Shown piece by piece: positions 27,547-37,187 of a DNA stretch of 64,000 nucleotides. Below the pieces are notes generated by a model. It had not been told where the DNA came from, did not search any database, and saw only the letters and a program-made list of their open reading frames with translations. The position numbers and the translations under genes are program-made. Source of the stretch: an uncultured Desulfosarcina sp. (GTDB lineage: Bacteria; Desulfobacterota; Desulfobacteria; Desulfobacterales; Desulfosarcinaceae); contig NZ_OY764190.1 in NCBI RefSeq assembly GCF_963668215.1, positions 5,828,001-5,892,000 on the forward strand, given 5' to 3'. The first letter of the stretch is position 1; the number at the start of each line of letters is the position of its first letter.

Positions 27547-27786
27547 TTGATTGCCTGATGGATATTTACACCTTCGGCATTTCCGAAAATTTCTGAAATA
27601 ACGCGAAGCCGATCCCCCACCGGGCAAACTCATCTATGCGTTCCTGGTCAGTGGAGGGTTTCACAACAATGCCTTTACTATCGATACGCGATTCATCATT
27701 CGAATTCTTGTATTTTTATTGTTCTCTTGCTATCACAAAGCGCCTGAAACAACAATAACTTTATTAATATCGGGGGATTGGTGACA

Positions 27787-27903
27787 ATGTCAGCGAACCC
27801 TGAAAACCCAATTCCACGGCTTAGTCAACTTGCAAAAAAGAAACCAAAAGCGTATTATCTGTTTATTTTTCTCGCAAAAAGGCAGAGAAACCCGAAACCA
27901 TGA
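27787..27903 (+). CDS. 38-residue leader peptide overlapping the next gene by ATGA
   Basis: A short frame starting MSANPENPIPRLSQLAKKKP and ending KPKP-like basic residues. Its stop overlaps the start of the next gene as ATGA (27900-27903), the usual mark of translational coupling. GGGGG and GGTGA stand before its ATG, whereas the downstream gene has only a weak ribosome-binding site of its own. The peptide is very basic (many Lys/Arg) and not recognised. It could be a leader peptide, a tiny protein, or chance. Confidence 0.4.
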   Translation: MSANPENPIPRLSQLAKKKPKAYYLFIFLAKRQRNPKP

Positions 27904-30623
27904 CCGCCATCAACAAGCAGGCAAATAAACCGCTGACGATCATCACCAGCCACATCAACGCCGATTTCGACGCCCTGGCATCGATGCTTGCCGCCCAGAA
28001 GCTCTATCCGGAGGCGCTGGCGGTGTTTCCCGGATCACAGGAAAAAAACCTGCGGAATTTCTTCATTCAGTCCATGGTGTATCTTTTTAACATCATCGAA
28101 CTGAATCGCATCGACTTCTCTGCGGTCACCCGGCTCGTACTGGTCGATACCCGAAGGCGGGGGCGCATCGGCGAATTGAGCCGGGTTCTGGACAATCCGG
28201 GGTTGGAGATACACATCTACGACCACCATCCCAAAAAAGAGGACGATATCCCGGCGGATAGAGAATACCATATGCTCACCGGCGCCACGGTGACAATTTT
28301 GTCGGGGATCCTGCGCAAAAAGAGAATTCCCATCTCGCCCGAGGAAGCCACCATCATGTGCCTGGGCATCTATGAGGACACCGGTTCCTTTACCTTTCCG
28401 TCGACGACCGAGCATGACTTCAAGGCCGCTGCCTACCTGCTTTCCAAAGGGGCCAATCTCAATGCAATTTCCGGTATGATCACCCGAGAATTCAATCCGG
28501 AGCAGATCGGTCTGCTCAACGATATGATTCAAGCTGCAAAACGCTATACCATCAACGGCGTGGATATCGTCGTGACCAGCATCGCTACGGACAACTACTT
28601 TCCCGATTTTTCCTTCCTGGTTCAGAAAATGGCCAAGATGGAGAACATCGACGCCATTTTTGCTCTGGGACTGATGGAAAACAAGGTCTACATCGTAGCC
28701 AGAAGCCGGACCGAAGAGATCGATGTCGGCGATATCCTGAGCCGCATCGGCGGCGGAGGCCACCCTTCCGCCGCCTCGGCGACGGTCAAGGGCACAACTG
28801 TGGCCCAGACCGAGCAACTGCTATTCGAAATTCTGTACGATAAAATCAACCCCCGGCATCTGGCCCGCCATTTGATGTCCTCACCGGCCATCATGGCCGG
28901 TGAGCAAACCACCTGCAGTGCGGCCAAGGCCCTGCTCACCCGATACAACATCAATGCCCTGCTGGTTGTAAAGGAAAATGGAGATGACGATCGTATCACC
29001 GGCTGTATTACCCGGCAGGTTATCGAAAAAGCCCTGTTTCACGATCTCGGCGACATCCCGATCCGTGAATACATGAATACGGAGATCTCCCAGGTCGGTC
29101 CGGAAGCGGATCTGTTGGAGATCCAGGAAAAAATCATAGAAAACAAGCAGCGGATTTTGCCCGTGGTCGAAGGCACACAAATACGCGGCGTGATCACCCG
29201 TACCGATCTTCTCAACACCCTGGTTCAACGAAACCGGACGACCAGGTACGAGTTTCCCAACCCGGATAGCGAAACCAGTAACAAACGCTCCCGAATGGTT
29301 CACAATTTCATGCGGGAACGACTGTCCAAGCACATTCTGCAAATCTTGTCACAACTGGGCGAAACCGCAGGTGGATTGGGCTGCCGGGCCTACGTGGTGG
29401 GGGGGTTTGTTCGGGATCTGTTCCTGTTTCGGAAAAACGAAGACATCGACGTCGTCATCGAAGGCGACGGCATCGCTTTCGCCAAGACATTCGCCAAAGC
29501 CCATGGAGCAAGAACGCACACCCATGAGAAGTTTGGAACCGCCGTCATCACCTTTCCCGACGATTTCAAAATCGATGTGGCCTCTGCCCGCACGGAATAT
29601 TATCAGTTTCCGGCGTCGTTGCCGGTGGTTGAGATGAGTTCCATCAAAATGGACATGTTTCGAAGGGACTTTACCATCAACACCCTGGCCATCGAACTCA
29701 ATCCTGATAAATTCGGAAGGCTGCTGGACTTTTTCTCCGCCCAGAAAGATATCAAGGACAAGGTGCTGCGGGTACTTCACAACCTGAGCTTCGTTGAAGA
29801 CCCCACCCGGGTATTCAGGGCCCTGCGCTTTGAGCAGCGTTTCGGTTTCACCATCGGCAAACTTACCTCGAGCCTCATCGACAACGCTGTCAAGATGGAC
29901 TTTTTCAAACGTGTCGCCGGCAAGCGGCTCTATGCGGAGTTGAAATTGATCCTGAAGGAGGAACACCCCGCGCCGATCCTGTTGCGCCTGCTGGATTACG
30001 ATCTGTTGCAGGCCATTCATCCGCGCATTAAAATTGAAAACGACTTGCAGCGCCTGCTCGAAACCGCCCAGAAAGTTACCGACTGGCACGACCTGCTCTT
30101 CATCGACGAATCCTATAAGCGTTGGGCCGTGTTCTTCATGATCCTGCTTTGCCATTGCGACCTTGAAGCCACCCTTGAAATCTGCGGCCACCTGACGATC
30201 GCCCCGCGCTATGGTAAAATGTTCGGCGAAACCCGGATCATGATGGCCGAACACCTTACACGGCTGGAGCGCCGCAAGCGCATGGACAACGCCCAGATCT
30301 ACAATCTGCTCAAGGGGGTAAGAACCGAACTGATTCTTTATATGATGATATGCACAACCTCGGACATGGCCATCAAACGAATTTCCAAATACCATACCCA
30401 ACTTCGCCATGTCGCCATCACCCTTTCCGGCAAAGACCTTCTGGACATGGGACTGACTCCGGGCCCCCTGTTCAGCCGGACCCTGCAGGCGGTTCTGGAA
30501 GCCAAACTGAACGGGCGCGTCCGAAACCGGGAAGAAGAGTTCGCCTTCGCCCGACAAACGATTAAAAGGCAGGATGGTCGGAGCCATGGATTGCCACGGG
30601 ACCGAAAGCCGCGATCGACATAA
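27900..30623 (+). CDS. A-adding tRNA nucleotidyltransferase with DHH and CBS domains
   Basis: A 907-residue multidomain enzyme. Residues 1 to about 310 are a DHH/DHHA1 phosphoesterase (HINADFDALAS, VDTRRRG, YDHHP, and GGGGHPSAASATVKG at its end). Two CBS repeats cover about 320-440. Residues about 485-900 are a class II poly(A) polymerase/CCA-type nucleotidyltransferase with GGFVRDLFLFRKNEDIDVVI (metal Asp pair near 516) and FRRDFTINTLAI. Such fusions, known from Aquifex and deltaproteobacteria, add the terminal A of tRNA CCA ends, with a separate CC-adding enzyme elsewhere. The DHH part may trim RNA or cleave nucleotides; that is unproven. The CBS pair may bind adenine nucleotides. Confidence 0.9.
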   Translation: MTAINKQANKPLTIITSHINADFDALASMLAAQKLYPEALAVFPGSQEKNLRNFFIQSMVYLFNIIELNRIDFSAVTRLVLVDTRRRGRIGELSRVLDNPGLEIHIYDHHPKKEDDIPADREYHMLTGATVTILSGILRKKRIPISPEEATIMCLGIYEDTGSFTFPSTTEHDFKAAAYLLSKGANLNAISGMITREFNPEQIGLLNDMIQAAKRYTINGVDIVVTSIATDNYFPDFSFLVQKMAKMENIDAIFALGLMENKVYIVARSRTEEIDVGDILSRIGGGGHPSAASATVKGTTVAQTEQLLFEILYDKINPRHLARHLMSSPAIMAGEQTTCSAAKALLTRYNINALLVVKENGDDDRITGCITRQVIEKALFHDLGDIPIREYMNTEISQVGPEADLLEIQEKIIENKQRILPVVEGTQIRGVITRTDLLNTLVQRNRTTRYEFPNPDSETSNKRSRMVHNFMRERLSKHILQILSQLGETAGGLGCRAYVVGGFVRDLFLFRKNEDIDVVIEGDGIAFAKTFAKAHGARTHTHEKFGTAVITFPDDFKIDVASARTEYYQFPASLPVVEMSSIKMDMFRRDFTINTLAIELNPDKFGRLLDFFSAQKDIKDKVLRVLHNLSFVEDPTRVFRALRFEQRFGFTIGKLTSSLIDNAVKMDFFKRVAGKRLYAELKLILKEEHPAPILLRLLDYDLLQAIHPRIKIENDLQRLLETAQKVTDWHDLLFIDESYKRWAVFFMILLCHCDLEATLEICGHLTIAPRYGKMFGETRIMMAEHLTRLERRKRMDNAQIYNLLKGVRTELILYMMICTTSDMAIKRISKYHTQLRHVAITLSGKDLLDMGLTPGPLFSRTLQAVLEAKLNGRVRNREEEFAFARQTIKRQDGRSHGLPRDRKPRST

Positions 30624-30776
30624 AGCTTTTTTTCTTGATTGCAGCATCCCTTCTGTTTAGTATACCAAGTTTTATTGATGCGTGCCCTTCCATTGACGGA
30701 TATGGGCACACAAATTCAGGGCTGGACGCCGCCGTTAAAGCGGTGCACGCTAAGCCTGTAATCGGGAGATGGTTTG

Positions 30777-31769
30777 ATGAGTGATAAAAAGAGAATATTG
30801 AGCGGCATGCGGCCCACCGGCCCGCTTCACCTGGGCAACTTTCACGGAGCGCTGGCCAACTGGGTAAAAATGCAGGACACGTACGACTGTTTCTTCTTTA
30901 TTGCCGACTGGCACGCCCTGACCAGCAATTACGAGGATCCCAGTGCCACCACCGGTTACGTGGAGGAAATGATGATAGACTGGCTCAGTGCCGGTCTCGA
31001 TCCCGATAAGAGCACCCTGTTCGTTCAATCGCTGGTTCCGGAGCATGCCGAATTGTTTCTTTATCTTTCCATGATCACGCCGGTTCCCTGGCTGGAACGG
31101 AATCCCACCTATAAGGACCAGATTGTCCAGCTCGACAACAAGGATCTTTCCACATTCGGTTTTTTGGGATACCCGGTGCTGCAGGCCGCAGACATTATCA
31201 TGTACAAGGCCTACGGCGTCCCGGTAGGAGTCGACCAGGTGCCTCACATAGAGATCACCCGCGAAATCGCCCGTCGGTTCAATTTCCTTTACGGGGACGT
31301 ATTTCCCGAACCCGATGCCATTTTGACCCAAACACCCAAAATCCTCGGTCTGGACCGGCGCAAAATGAGCAAATCATACAACAACGCCATCTATCTTTCC
31401 GACACGCCGGACGAAGTCGCCAAAAAAGTGTCCCAGATGATCACCGATCCCCAGCGCATGCGCCGGGCCGACCCTGGCAATCCGGACATCTGTAATGTCT
31501 TTGAATTTCATAAAATTTATTCGGATAAAGAGACCTGGCAAGCCATCGATCCCCAGTGTCGCAAGGCCGAAATCGGCTGCGTGGAGTGCAAAAAAATCAT
31601 GGCTCAAAGCCTGATCGAGGCCATGAAGCCGCTCCATGAACGGCGCGAGTATTTCAAGGCCAGGCCGGATCAGGTCAAGAAAATCATTGCCCGGGGAAGC
31701 GAAAAGGCCCGTACCGTGGCCAAACAGACCATGGAGGAAGTCAGGAAGGCAGTAAAGATCAGAGATTGA
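30777..31769 (+). CDS. trpS: tryptophanyl-tRNA synthetase
   Basis: A 330-residue class I synthetase. The HIGH-type motif is PLHLGNFHGAL near residue 15 and the KMSKS loop is RKMSKSYNNAI near 197. SGMRPTGPLHLGN is the family N-terminal signature. The ATG at 30777 follows GGGAG; a TTG three bases upstream is not needed. The trpS-scpA-scpB order is common in deltaproteobacteria, and the spacing (a few bases to scpA) indicates one transcript. Confidence 0.96.
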   Translation: MSDKKRILSGMRPTGPLHLGNFHGALANWVKMQDTYDCFFFIADWHALTSNYEDPSATTGYVEEMMIDWLSAGLDPDKSTLFVQSLVPEHAELFLYLSMITPVPWLERNPTYKDQIVQLDNKDLSTFGFLGYPVLQAADIIMYKAYGVPVGVDQVPHIEITREIARRFNFLYGDVFPEPDAILTQTPKILGLDRRKMSKSYNNAIYLSDTPDEVAKKVSQMITDPQRMRRADPGNPDICNVFEFHKIYSDKETWQAIDPQCRKAEIGCVECKKIMAQSLIEAMKPLHERREYFKARPDQVKKIIARGSEKARTVAKQTMEEVRKAVKIRD

Positions 31770-31776
31770 GGTGCCT

Positions 31777-32535
31777 ATGCCATTGACCATGGACAATTCG
31801 CCGGACAGCGATCACGATGAGCCCATCGGCGATCACTACCGGGTGCGGCTCCACAATGTTTTCGAAGGCCCCATGGATCTTCTGATCCACCTGATCCGAA
31901 AGGCCGAGGTAGACATCTACGACATTCCCATTGCCCGGATTACCGCCCAGTACCTGGAGTATCTGGAATGGATGAAGCAGATGAACATCGATTTTGCCGG
32001 CGATTTCGTCCTCATGGCGTCCACCCTGACCCATATCAAATCCAAGATGCTGCTCCCGGTCCAACTGGGGGAGGAAGAAGAGGAAGATCCACGTCTGGAA
32101 ATCACCCGGCCGTTGCTGGAGTACCTGCGGATCAAATCGGCAGCCGAACAGCTGGCCGAACGCGACCTGCTGGGTGAAAAAACCTTTACCCGCAAGCCGG
32201 ATGCCGATGTGCTAAAAAGCGTCCAGGAAGACCAGGTCATCCGCATCGGCCTGTTCGAGTTGATCGACGCGTTTCAGAAAATTCTGGACAAAGTTTCACC
32301 GGAGCATCGGGTCGACCTGTCCCGTGACCGGGTTTCGGTCCGTGAGCGCATCTCCCAGTTGACGGAACTGCTGGAAAAACAGGAGAGCATGACTTTTGAC
32401 GAACTCTTTGTCGACAGCCGCGAACGCTCCGATATTATCGTCACCTTCCTGGCGATTCTGGAAATGGCCAAAATCGGCCTGATCCGCATCGCCCAGCACG
32501 TTCCCACGGGGATTATCCGGATATTCTATCAATAA
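31777..32535 (+). CDS. scpA: segregation and condensation protein ScpA
   Basis: A 252-residue kleisin subunit of the SMC condensin complex, which bridges the SMC heads. FEGPMDLLIHLIRKAEVDIYDIPI is close to the family's defining N-terminal sequence, and FDELFVDSRERSDIIVTFLAILEMAK is the C-terminal winged-helix contact. The ATG at 31777 is preferred to the GTG at 31771 because GAGG lies five bases upstream of it. It follows trpS after 7 bp and precedes scpB. Confidence 0.93.
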   Translation: MPLTMDNSPDSDHDEPIGDHYRVRLHNVFEGPMDLLIHLIRKAEVDIYDIPIARITAQYLEYLEWMKQMNIDFAGDFVLMASTLTHIKSKMLLPVQLGEEEEEDPRLEITRPLLEYLRIKSAAEQLAERDLLGEKTFTRKPDADVLKSVQEDQVIRIGLFELIDAFQKILDKVSPEHRVDLSRDRVSVRERISQLTELLEKQESMTFDELFVDSRERSDIIVTFLAILEMAKIGLIRIAQHVPTGIIRIFYQ

Positions 32536-32567
32536 ATACCCGGCGATCAGTGGCCTGTGAACAGTGA

Positions 32568-33236
32568 ATGGCAATGACTGACGAACTTAAATATATCATC
32601 GAAAGTCTGCTTTTCGTCTCGGAAACGCCCCTGACGATGGATCAGCTCAAAAACATCCTCGAAGGCGAGGAAACCGCTGCCATCCGAGCTGCCGTCGAGG
32701 ATCTTATCGCCGAATACGAGCAGCGCAACGGCGGTTTCGTGCTCAAACAGGTGGCCGGCGGGTACCAGTTCCGCACCCAGGGTCGATACAACGAATGGAT
32801 CAAAAGACTGGTCCGTCCCAACGCTCCTCGCCTGAGCAAGGCCGCTCTGGAAACCCTGGCCATCATCGCCTACAACCAGCCCATCATCCGCAGCGACATC
32901 GAACACATCCGCGGGGTGGACAGCGGCGGTGTTATCCGCATGCTCATGGAGCGCAAATTGATCCGCGTGCTGGGCCGCAAGGAAATCCCCGGCCGCCCGC
33001 TGATCTACGCCACCACCAAGCATTTTCTGGAAGTGTTTGAGCTCAAGGACCTCAAGGACCTGCCCACTCCGAAGGAAATCGAGGAACTCAGCAAGTCGCG
33101 TCTGGATGAGGAACCTAATGGCGCCCCTTCTGAAAATATTTCAAAAGCCCCCCCACCCCTTCATGCAGGGGATGAGACTATGGAATCGGAGAACAACAAT
33201 GCAGCCTCCATTTTACACGCAAATGATGAGGATTAG
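32568..33236 (+). CDS. scpB: segregation and condensation protein ScpB
   Basis: A 222-residue winged-helix protein that dimerises and binds ScpA in condensin. The paired winged helices are seen in ESLLFVSETPLTMDQLKNIL and KAALETLAIIAYNQPIIRSDIEHIRG; GRKEIPGRPLIYATTKHFLEVF is also conserved. The last 45 residues are low-complexity and acidic. It is the last gene before an AT-rich region. Confidence 0.94.
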   Translation: MAMTDELKYIIESLLFVSETPLTMDQLKNILEGEETAAIRAAVEDLIAEYEQRNGGFVLKQVAGGYQFRTQGRYNEWIKRLVRPNAPRLSKAALETLAIIAYNQPIIRSDIEHIRGVDSGGVIRMLMERKLIRVLGRKEIPGRPLIYATTKHFLEVFELKDLKDLPTPKEIEELSKSRLDEEPNGAPSENISKAPPPLHAGDETMESENNNAASILHANDED

Positions 33237-33633
33237 CAGCAAAAAAATCAACACAATAATTGGTATATTTTTCCCATATATGTAATTTTTTCTATATATT
33301 TTTTTTCTCAATACATCTTCAATCTCCTTCCGTGCCTTCCGACAAAATTTCTATTTTTCTTATTTTATCTTGAGCTTATATTCTATACAAAGAGGATACA
33401 AACATGGCACCAAATTTGCTGTTCAGCAAAGATGTATTACAGGGAAATATTTCCCATAATAACATAATAATGCCCAATAACAATTATTGAGATGTTCCAT
33501 ACCCAAGTTGTTGCAAGCTTATTTTTTGGGTTGACCTTTTTTAATGCAAAGGTTCTTAGGCAATAAACTCCTCAAACCAAGATCAAAATGAGAATAAATA
33601 AATTAAGACTTCTTGCAATAAATCCTAATAAAC
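33237..33633. other. AT-rich intergenic region with a sigma-54 promoter
   Basis: Base composition changes sharply here from GC-rich to strongly AT-rich, with no convincing gene. It carries a sigma-54 promoter at 33405-33420 and a small hairpin (GGGAAA/TTTCCC near 33442-33455). It ends at the target duplication of an IS4-like element; the matching flank resumes at 37160, so it was once directly upstream of the PEP-CTERM gene. Confidence 0.7.
33405..33420 (+). promoter_or_regulatory. perfect sigma-54 -24/-12 promoter
   Basis: TGGCACCAAATTTGCT fits TGGCAC-N5-TTGCW at every defined position. The start would be near 33431. Without the insertion sequences the first gene downstream is the PEP-CTERM gene, with a leader of about 225 nt. 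Sigma-54 control of PEP-CTERM genes through PrsK/PrsR is known in other bacteria. Confidence 0.8.
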
Positions 33634-34079
33634 TTCAGTAAAATCCGGTTAAGGAATTGCATAAAAATAATTTAAAATCAGCAGGTTAAACGATATTTTT
33701 GCTTGACATTGGGTCGTCAATATGGGCGGCGTTTTGTATACCCTATTATATCAAGAGGTTATACATGCCACGCACATTCGACCCTTTCCAAAAGCTCAAT
33801 GCCCTGGAGTTTTTCTCTTTTTTTCAACCAGCGACTGAGGCAACATCACGGATGCCAGCTCTTGATTCCAAAGGAAACCGACCATTGCAGATGACTTTTG
33901 AGGAACATCTGCGCGCGCTGGTTTACTTTCATCTTGAAGAACACCATTCTGCTCAACACCTGCTGCAAGTGCTTGAATGTCGCCGGGAATGCGATAATGT
34001 ACCAAAAATGGGAACGAAAAGTGTACCACCCATGAATAGCACCGCATGGTAGACTCCTTCCTGAAAGGAGGGTGTCGCC

Positions 34080-35348
34080 ATGATTTCATGGGAGGCGTAC
34101 ATGGACATTATTGCATTGCATCAACAAGGCCTTTCGCAAAGGGAGATCACCAAACGAACTGGCCGCCATCGCAAGACCGTTAAAAAATATATTCAGAATG
34201 GACAAACTCCCGGTTACCACAAGGCCCAACGGCGCGAAAGCATCCTGGCTCCCTACTACCCGGTGATTAACGATTTCCTCGAAGAGGATGATTACCGTGC
34301 CACCTGGATCTATCAACGACTCAAACAGTTAGGCTATGCTGGCGGATACGATACCGTCAAAATCTATGTCCGCAGGCGCAAACGAAAACGCAAGCGCCAG
34401 GCTTACATCCGGTTCGAGACGATTCCCGGATTGCAGGGGCAGATGGACTGGGCCGACTTCAAGGTCGCGGATTTCAAGGGCGGCAGTTTTACCGTTTACC
34501 TGTTCGTCCTGGTCCTGGGATTTTCCCGGGCCATGTTTGCCATGTTCGTTGACCGCTGCACCCTGCAGTCCTTCATGGATGCCCATATTGCCGCCTTTCA
34601 CTACCTGGGCGGGATTCCCATGGAAATGCTCTATGACAACATGAAGCATGTGGTGATCAGCCGCACAGGTGGGCAGACTGTTTTCAATGTCGAGTTCATG
34701 CACTTTACCCAGCACTATGGTTTCAAGCCTCTGGCCTGCATGCCCTACAGTCCCTGGGTGAAAGGCAAGGTGGAACGCCCGGTGGATTACATTCGCGAGT
34801 CGTTCTGGCGCGGTTATGCCTTTACCAGCATCGAGCAGGCGAACCGGGATCTTCTCAGCTGGCTTGACGAAACAGCCAATCGCAGGAAGCATGGAACCCA
34901 CCGGCAGCTGGTGGACCTGCGCTGGCGGCAGGAACAATCCAGCTTAAGTCCATGCCCTGCCAGCGACTACGATACGTCCATAAAAGAGTATCGCAGGGTC
35001 TACAAGGACTGCTATATTTCCTATAACGCCAGCCGGTATCAGGTGCCGCCGGATGTGGTCGGCAAAAAGATCCTGCTGAAGGTCAAGGACGGTATCATCC
35101 GATTCTACGATGACGACCGGCTGCTGGCCACGCATAGGGAAGCCGAGGAAAAGGGCAGCTGGGTTACCGATGCGAATATCACCGCCCAGATCCTGAAGCA
35201 GCGGCAGAAAGCGAAAAAGAAATACGGTCGCACCAAAGGCAAGGCCACCCGGGGACTGGTGAATGCTAGTTTGTTCCCACAGGTGCTTTACCGTCCGCTG
35301 TCCGTGTATGAGCAGATCGCGAAAGGAGGTGGCACATGGATCAACTGA
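34080..35348 (+). CDS. istA: IS21 transposase IstA
   Basis: A 422-residue DDE transposase. An N-terminal helix-turn-helix (LSQREITKRTGRHRKTVKKYI, residues about 18-38) is followed by the catalytic core with Asp in QMDWADF, Asp in MLYDNMK and Glu in KGKVERPVDYI. The C-terminal region (YKDCYISYNASRYQVP) matches the Mu-type domain of the family. AGGAGG-like sequence lies before the ATG. It overlaps istB by 13 bp. Confidence 0.94.
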   Translation: MISWEAYMDIIALHQQGLSQREITKRTGRHRKTVKKYIQNGQTPGYHKAQRRESILAPYYPVINDFLEEDDYRATWIYQRLKQLGYAGGYDTVKIYVRRRKRKRKRQAYIRFETIPGLQGQMDWADFKVADFKGGSFTVYLFVLVLGFSRAMFAMFVDRCTLQSFMDAHIAAFHYLGGIPMEMLYDNMKHVVISRTGGQTVFNVEFMHFTQHYGFKPLACMPYSPWVKGKVERPVDYIRESFWRGYAFTSIEQANRDLLSWLDETANRRKHGTHRQLVDLRWRQEQSSLSPCPASDYDTSIKEYRRVYKDCYISYNASRYQVPPDVVGKKILLKVKDGIIRFYDDDRLLATHREAEEKGSWVTDANITAQILKQRQKAKKKYGRTKGKATRGLVNASLFPQVLYRPLSVYEQIAKGGGTWIN

Positions 35349-36130
35349 TCGCCGACCGCCTCCAGGACAACCTCAAACGGCTCAAGCTCACCCAGGCCGC
35401 CGAGATGCTCGAAACCGTGGTCGCCAAAGCCGAGTCCGACAAGGACTCTTATCTGTCTTTTCTGGATCAGCTGCTGGAAGAGGAAGTCGCCGCCAAGGAA
35501 AAACGGCGCGTACAGACCGCCATGAAGACCGCCGGGTTGCCATCGGCCAAGACCATCGAAGAGTACGATTTTACCTTTCACCCCAAGCTGAACAAAAAGG
35601 AGGTGATGGCCCTTTTCGATCTGGATTTCATCGGCAAGCAGGAGAACGTGATTTTCCTGGGACCGCCGGGCGTTGGCAAAACCCATCTGGCCATATCGCT
35701 GGCGATCAAGGCCTGCCATCACGGGTTCAAGGTCTACTTCACCACCATGGACACCCTGATGAGGAAACTCAAAGAGCCCCAGTCCCGGCACAAGGCATAT
35801 CTGACTTCGGCCCTGGTGGTAGTCGATGAAGTCGGGTACCTGCCCATCGACACGAAGGAGGCGTATCTGTTCTTTCAGTTCGTCTCTTATCGCTACGAGC
35901 GATCATCGACGCTGATCACCTCCAACAAGAGCTTCGGGGACTGGCAAGAGTTGTTCGGCGAGCAGGTCATCGCCACCGCGATCCTCGACCGGCTGCTGCA
36001 TCACTGCCGGGTGGTCAACATCAAGGGGCACAGCTATCGGCTCCGCGGGCACAGTTTTTCAAAGAACGATTTCGCCACGGTCGGTTCCTCAGGGTTGGCC
36101 GACGTGGATGGGAAGACGGAGAATCAATGA
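35336..36130 (+). CDS. istB: IS21 helper ATPase IstB
   Basis: A 264-residue AAA+ ATPase related to DnaC that assists IstA in target capture. The P-loop GPPGVGKTH spans residues 109-117 and Walker B is LVVVDEVGYLP; HCRVVNIKGHSYRLR is the C-terminal family motif. AGGAGGT stands before the ATG within the end of istA, so the pair is translationally coupled. Confidence 0.95.
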   Translation: MDQLIADRLQDNLKRLKLTQAAEMLETVVAKAESDKDSYLSFLDQLLEEEVAAKEKRRVQTAMKTAGLPSAKTIEEYDFTFHPKLNKKEVMALFDLDFIGKQENVIFLGPPGVGKTHLAISLAIKACHHGFKVYFTTMDTLMRKLKEPQSRHKAYLTSALVVVDEVGYLPIDTKEAYLFFQFVSYRYERSSTLITSNKSFGDWQELFGEQVIATAILDRLLHHCRVVNIKGHSYRLRGHSFSKNDFATVGSSGLADVDGKTENQ

Positions 36131-37187
36131 GCTCCAGGGTGGTACATTTTTATTTTCCCACTTCTGGTACACTTTTCATTCCCATTGACACTTGAAGAAG
36201 ATGATTTTGCCAAAAGTGCCATCGCACCAGAAAACGGAATCAAAAAGAGCAGCTTCTCAGAGGCCACCAACAGCCGGGGACTTGAACAGTTCATGTATGT
36301 CTATCAGAACTTACAAGCTCAGGCATCTTCGATTTTACCCAAGCAACATCCCGAACTCGGTGATCTGGTGGGGATCGACGGTTCCCTCATCGATGCAACC
36401 TTATCCATGCATTGGGCCGACTACCGTAAAAAATCCAAGAAGGCGAAGGTCCACGTCGGTTTTGATCTGAACCGGGCGATTCCAAGAAAGCTTTATCTTA
36501 CCGATGGTAACGGGGCTGAAAGACCTTTCGTCAGCTTGATCCTGTCTGACGGTCAAACCGGTGTGATGGACCGGGGTTATCAAAGCCATCAACGCTTTGA
36601 CCAATGGCAGAATGATGGAAAGCTGTTTATGTGCCGGATTAAAGCCAGCACCAAGAAAACGATCATTAAACAAAACCCCATTGCCTCTGATAGTATCGTT
36701 TTTTTTGATGCCATCGTTGTTCTGGGCACCACGGAAGTCAATCAAACACAAACCCCACTTCGTTTGGTGGGTTACGAGGTGGATCGCGTTAAATACTGGA
36801 TCGCTACGAATCGTTTTGATTTAAATGCCGAGCAAATCGCCACTGCCTATAAGCTCCGATGGGATATCGAAAATTTTTTCGCTTGGTGGAAACGGCACCT
36901 TAAAGTGTATCATCTCATCGCCAGGAGCGAGCATGGCTTGATGGTGCAAATTCTGGCAGGTCTGATCACCTATTTGTTGCTGGCAATCTATTGCCATCGC
37001 CAATTTAACGAGCGCGTTTCCATCAAGAGAGTCCGCCAACTGCGCATAAAAATCCGGAATGAATTACGCGCTGGTGTTTTTGGCAAACCCCCTGATTCAA
37101 ATTTTAAAGAGCAAGAATTACATACCGTTAATGCAAGTACTTAGCCGGAAATTACTGAATAAACTTACAAGTTATAAGAGGTGGCTT

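Larger units (their letters stand above)
33978..36190 (+). mobile_element. IS21-family insertion sequence (istA-istB), complete
   Basis: A 2213-bp element beginning TGTCGCCGGGAATG and ending CATTCCCATTGACA, so its tips are inverted repeats starting TGTC. Inside both ends are repeated GTACCA-containing blocks, the multiple terminal repeats typical of IS21. The 6-bp direct repeat CTTGAA flanks it (33972-33977 and 36191-36196). The two genes are intact and overlapping, so it may still be active. Confidence 0.93.
33765..37144 (+). pseudogene. IS4-family transposase split by IS21
   Basis: The 5' part (33765-33977, beginning MPRTFDPFQKLNALEFFSFF after AGAGG) and the 3' part (36191-37144) belong to one gene. 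Joining them at the duplicated CTTGAA restores an uninterrupted frame through LLQVLEEDDFAKSA. The 3' part keeps the DDE residues: GIDGSLIDA, MDRGYQSH and the YREK-type motif YKLRWDIENFFAWWK. The stop codon lies inside the right terminal repeat. As it stands, the gene is inactive. Confidence 0.88.
33634..37159 (+). mobile_element. IS4-family-like element interrupted by an IS21 element
   Basis: The ends are imperfect inverted repeats: TTCAGTAAAATCCGGTTAAG (33634-33653) and CTTAGCCGGAAATTACTGAA (37140-37159), 17 of 20 positions matching as complements. The 5-bp direct repeat TAAAC flanks both sides (33629-33633 and 37160-37164), a target duplication. Removing the inner IS21 and its duplicated 6 bp leaves about 1.3 kb with one transposase gene, a normal size. 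The element sits 23 bp upstream of the PEP-CTERM start codon. Confidence 0.85.

Noticed and set aside
33237..33633. Search for a riboswitch or tRNA in the AT-rich leader
   Set aside because: Only a small hairpin and a sigma-54 promoter were seen; no aptamer core or cloverleaf could be drawn.
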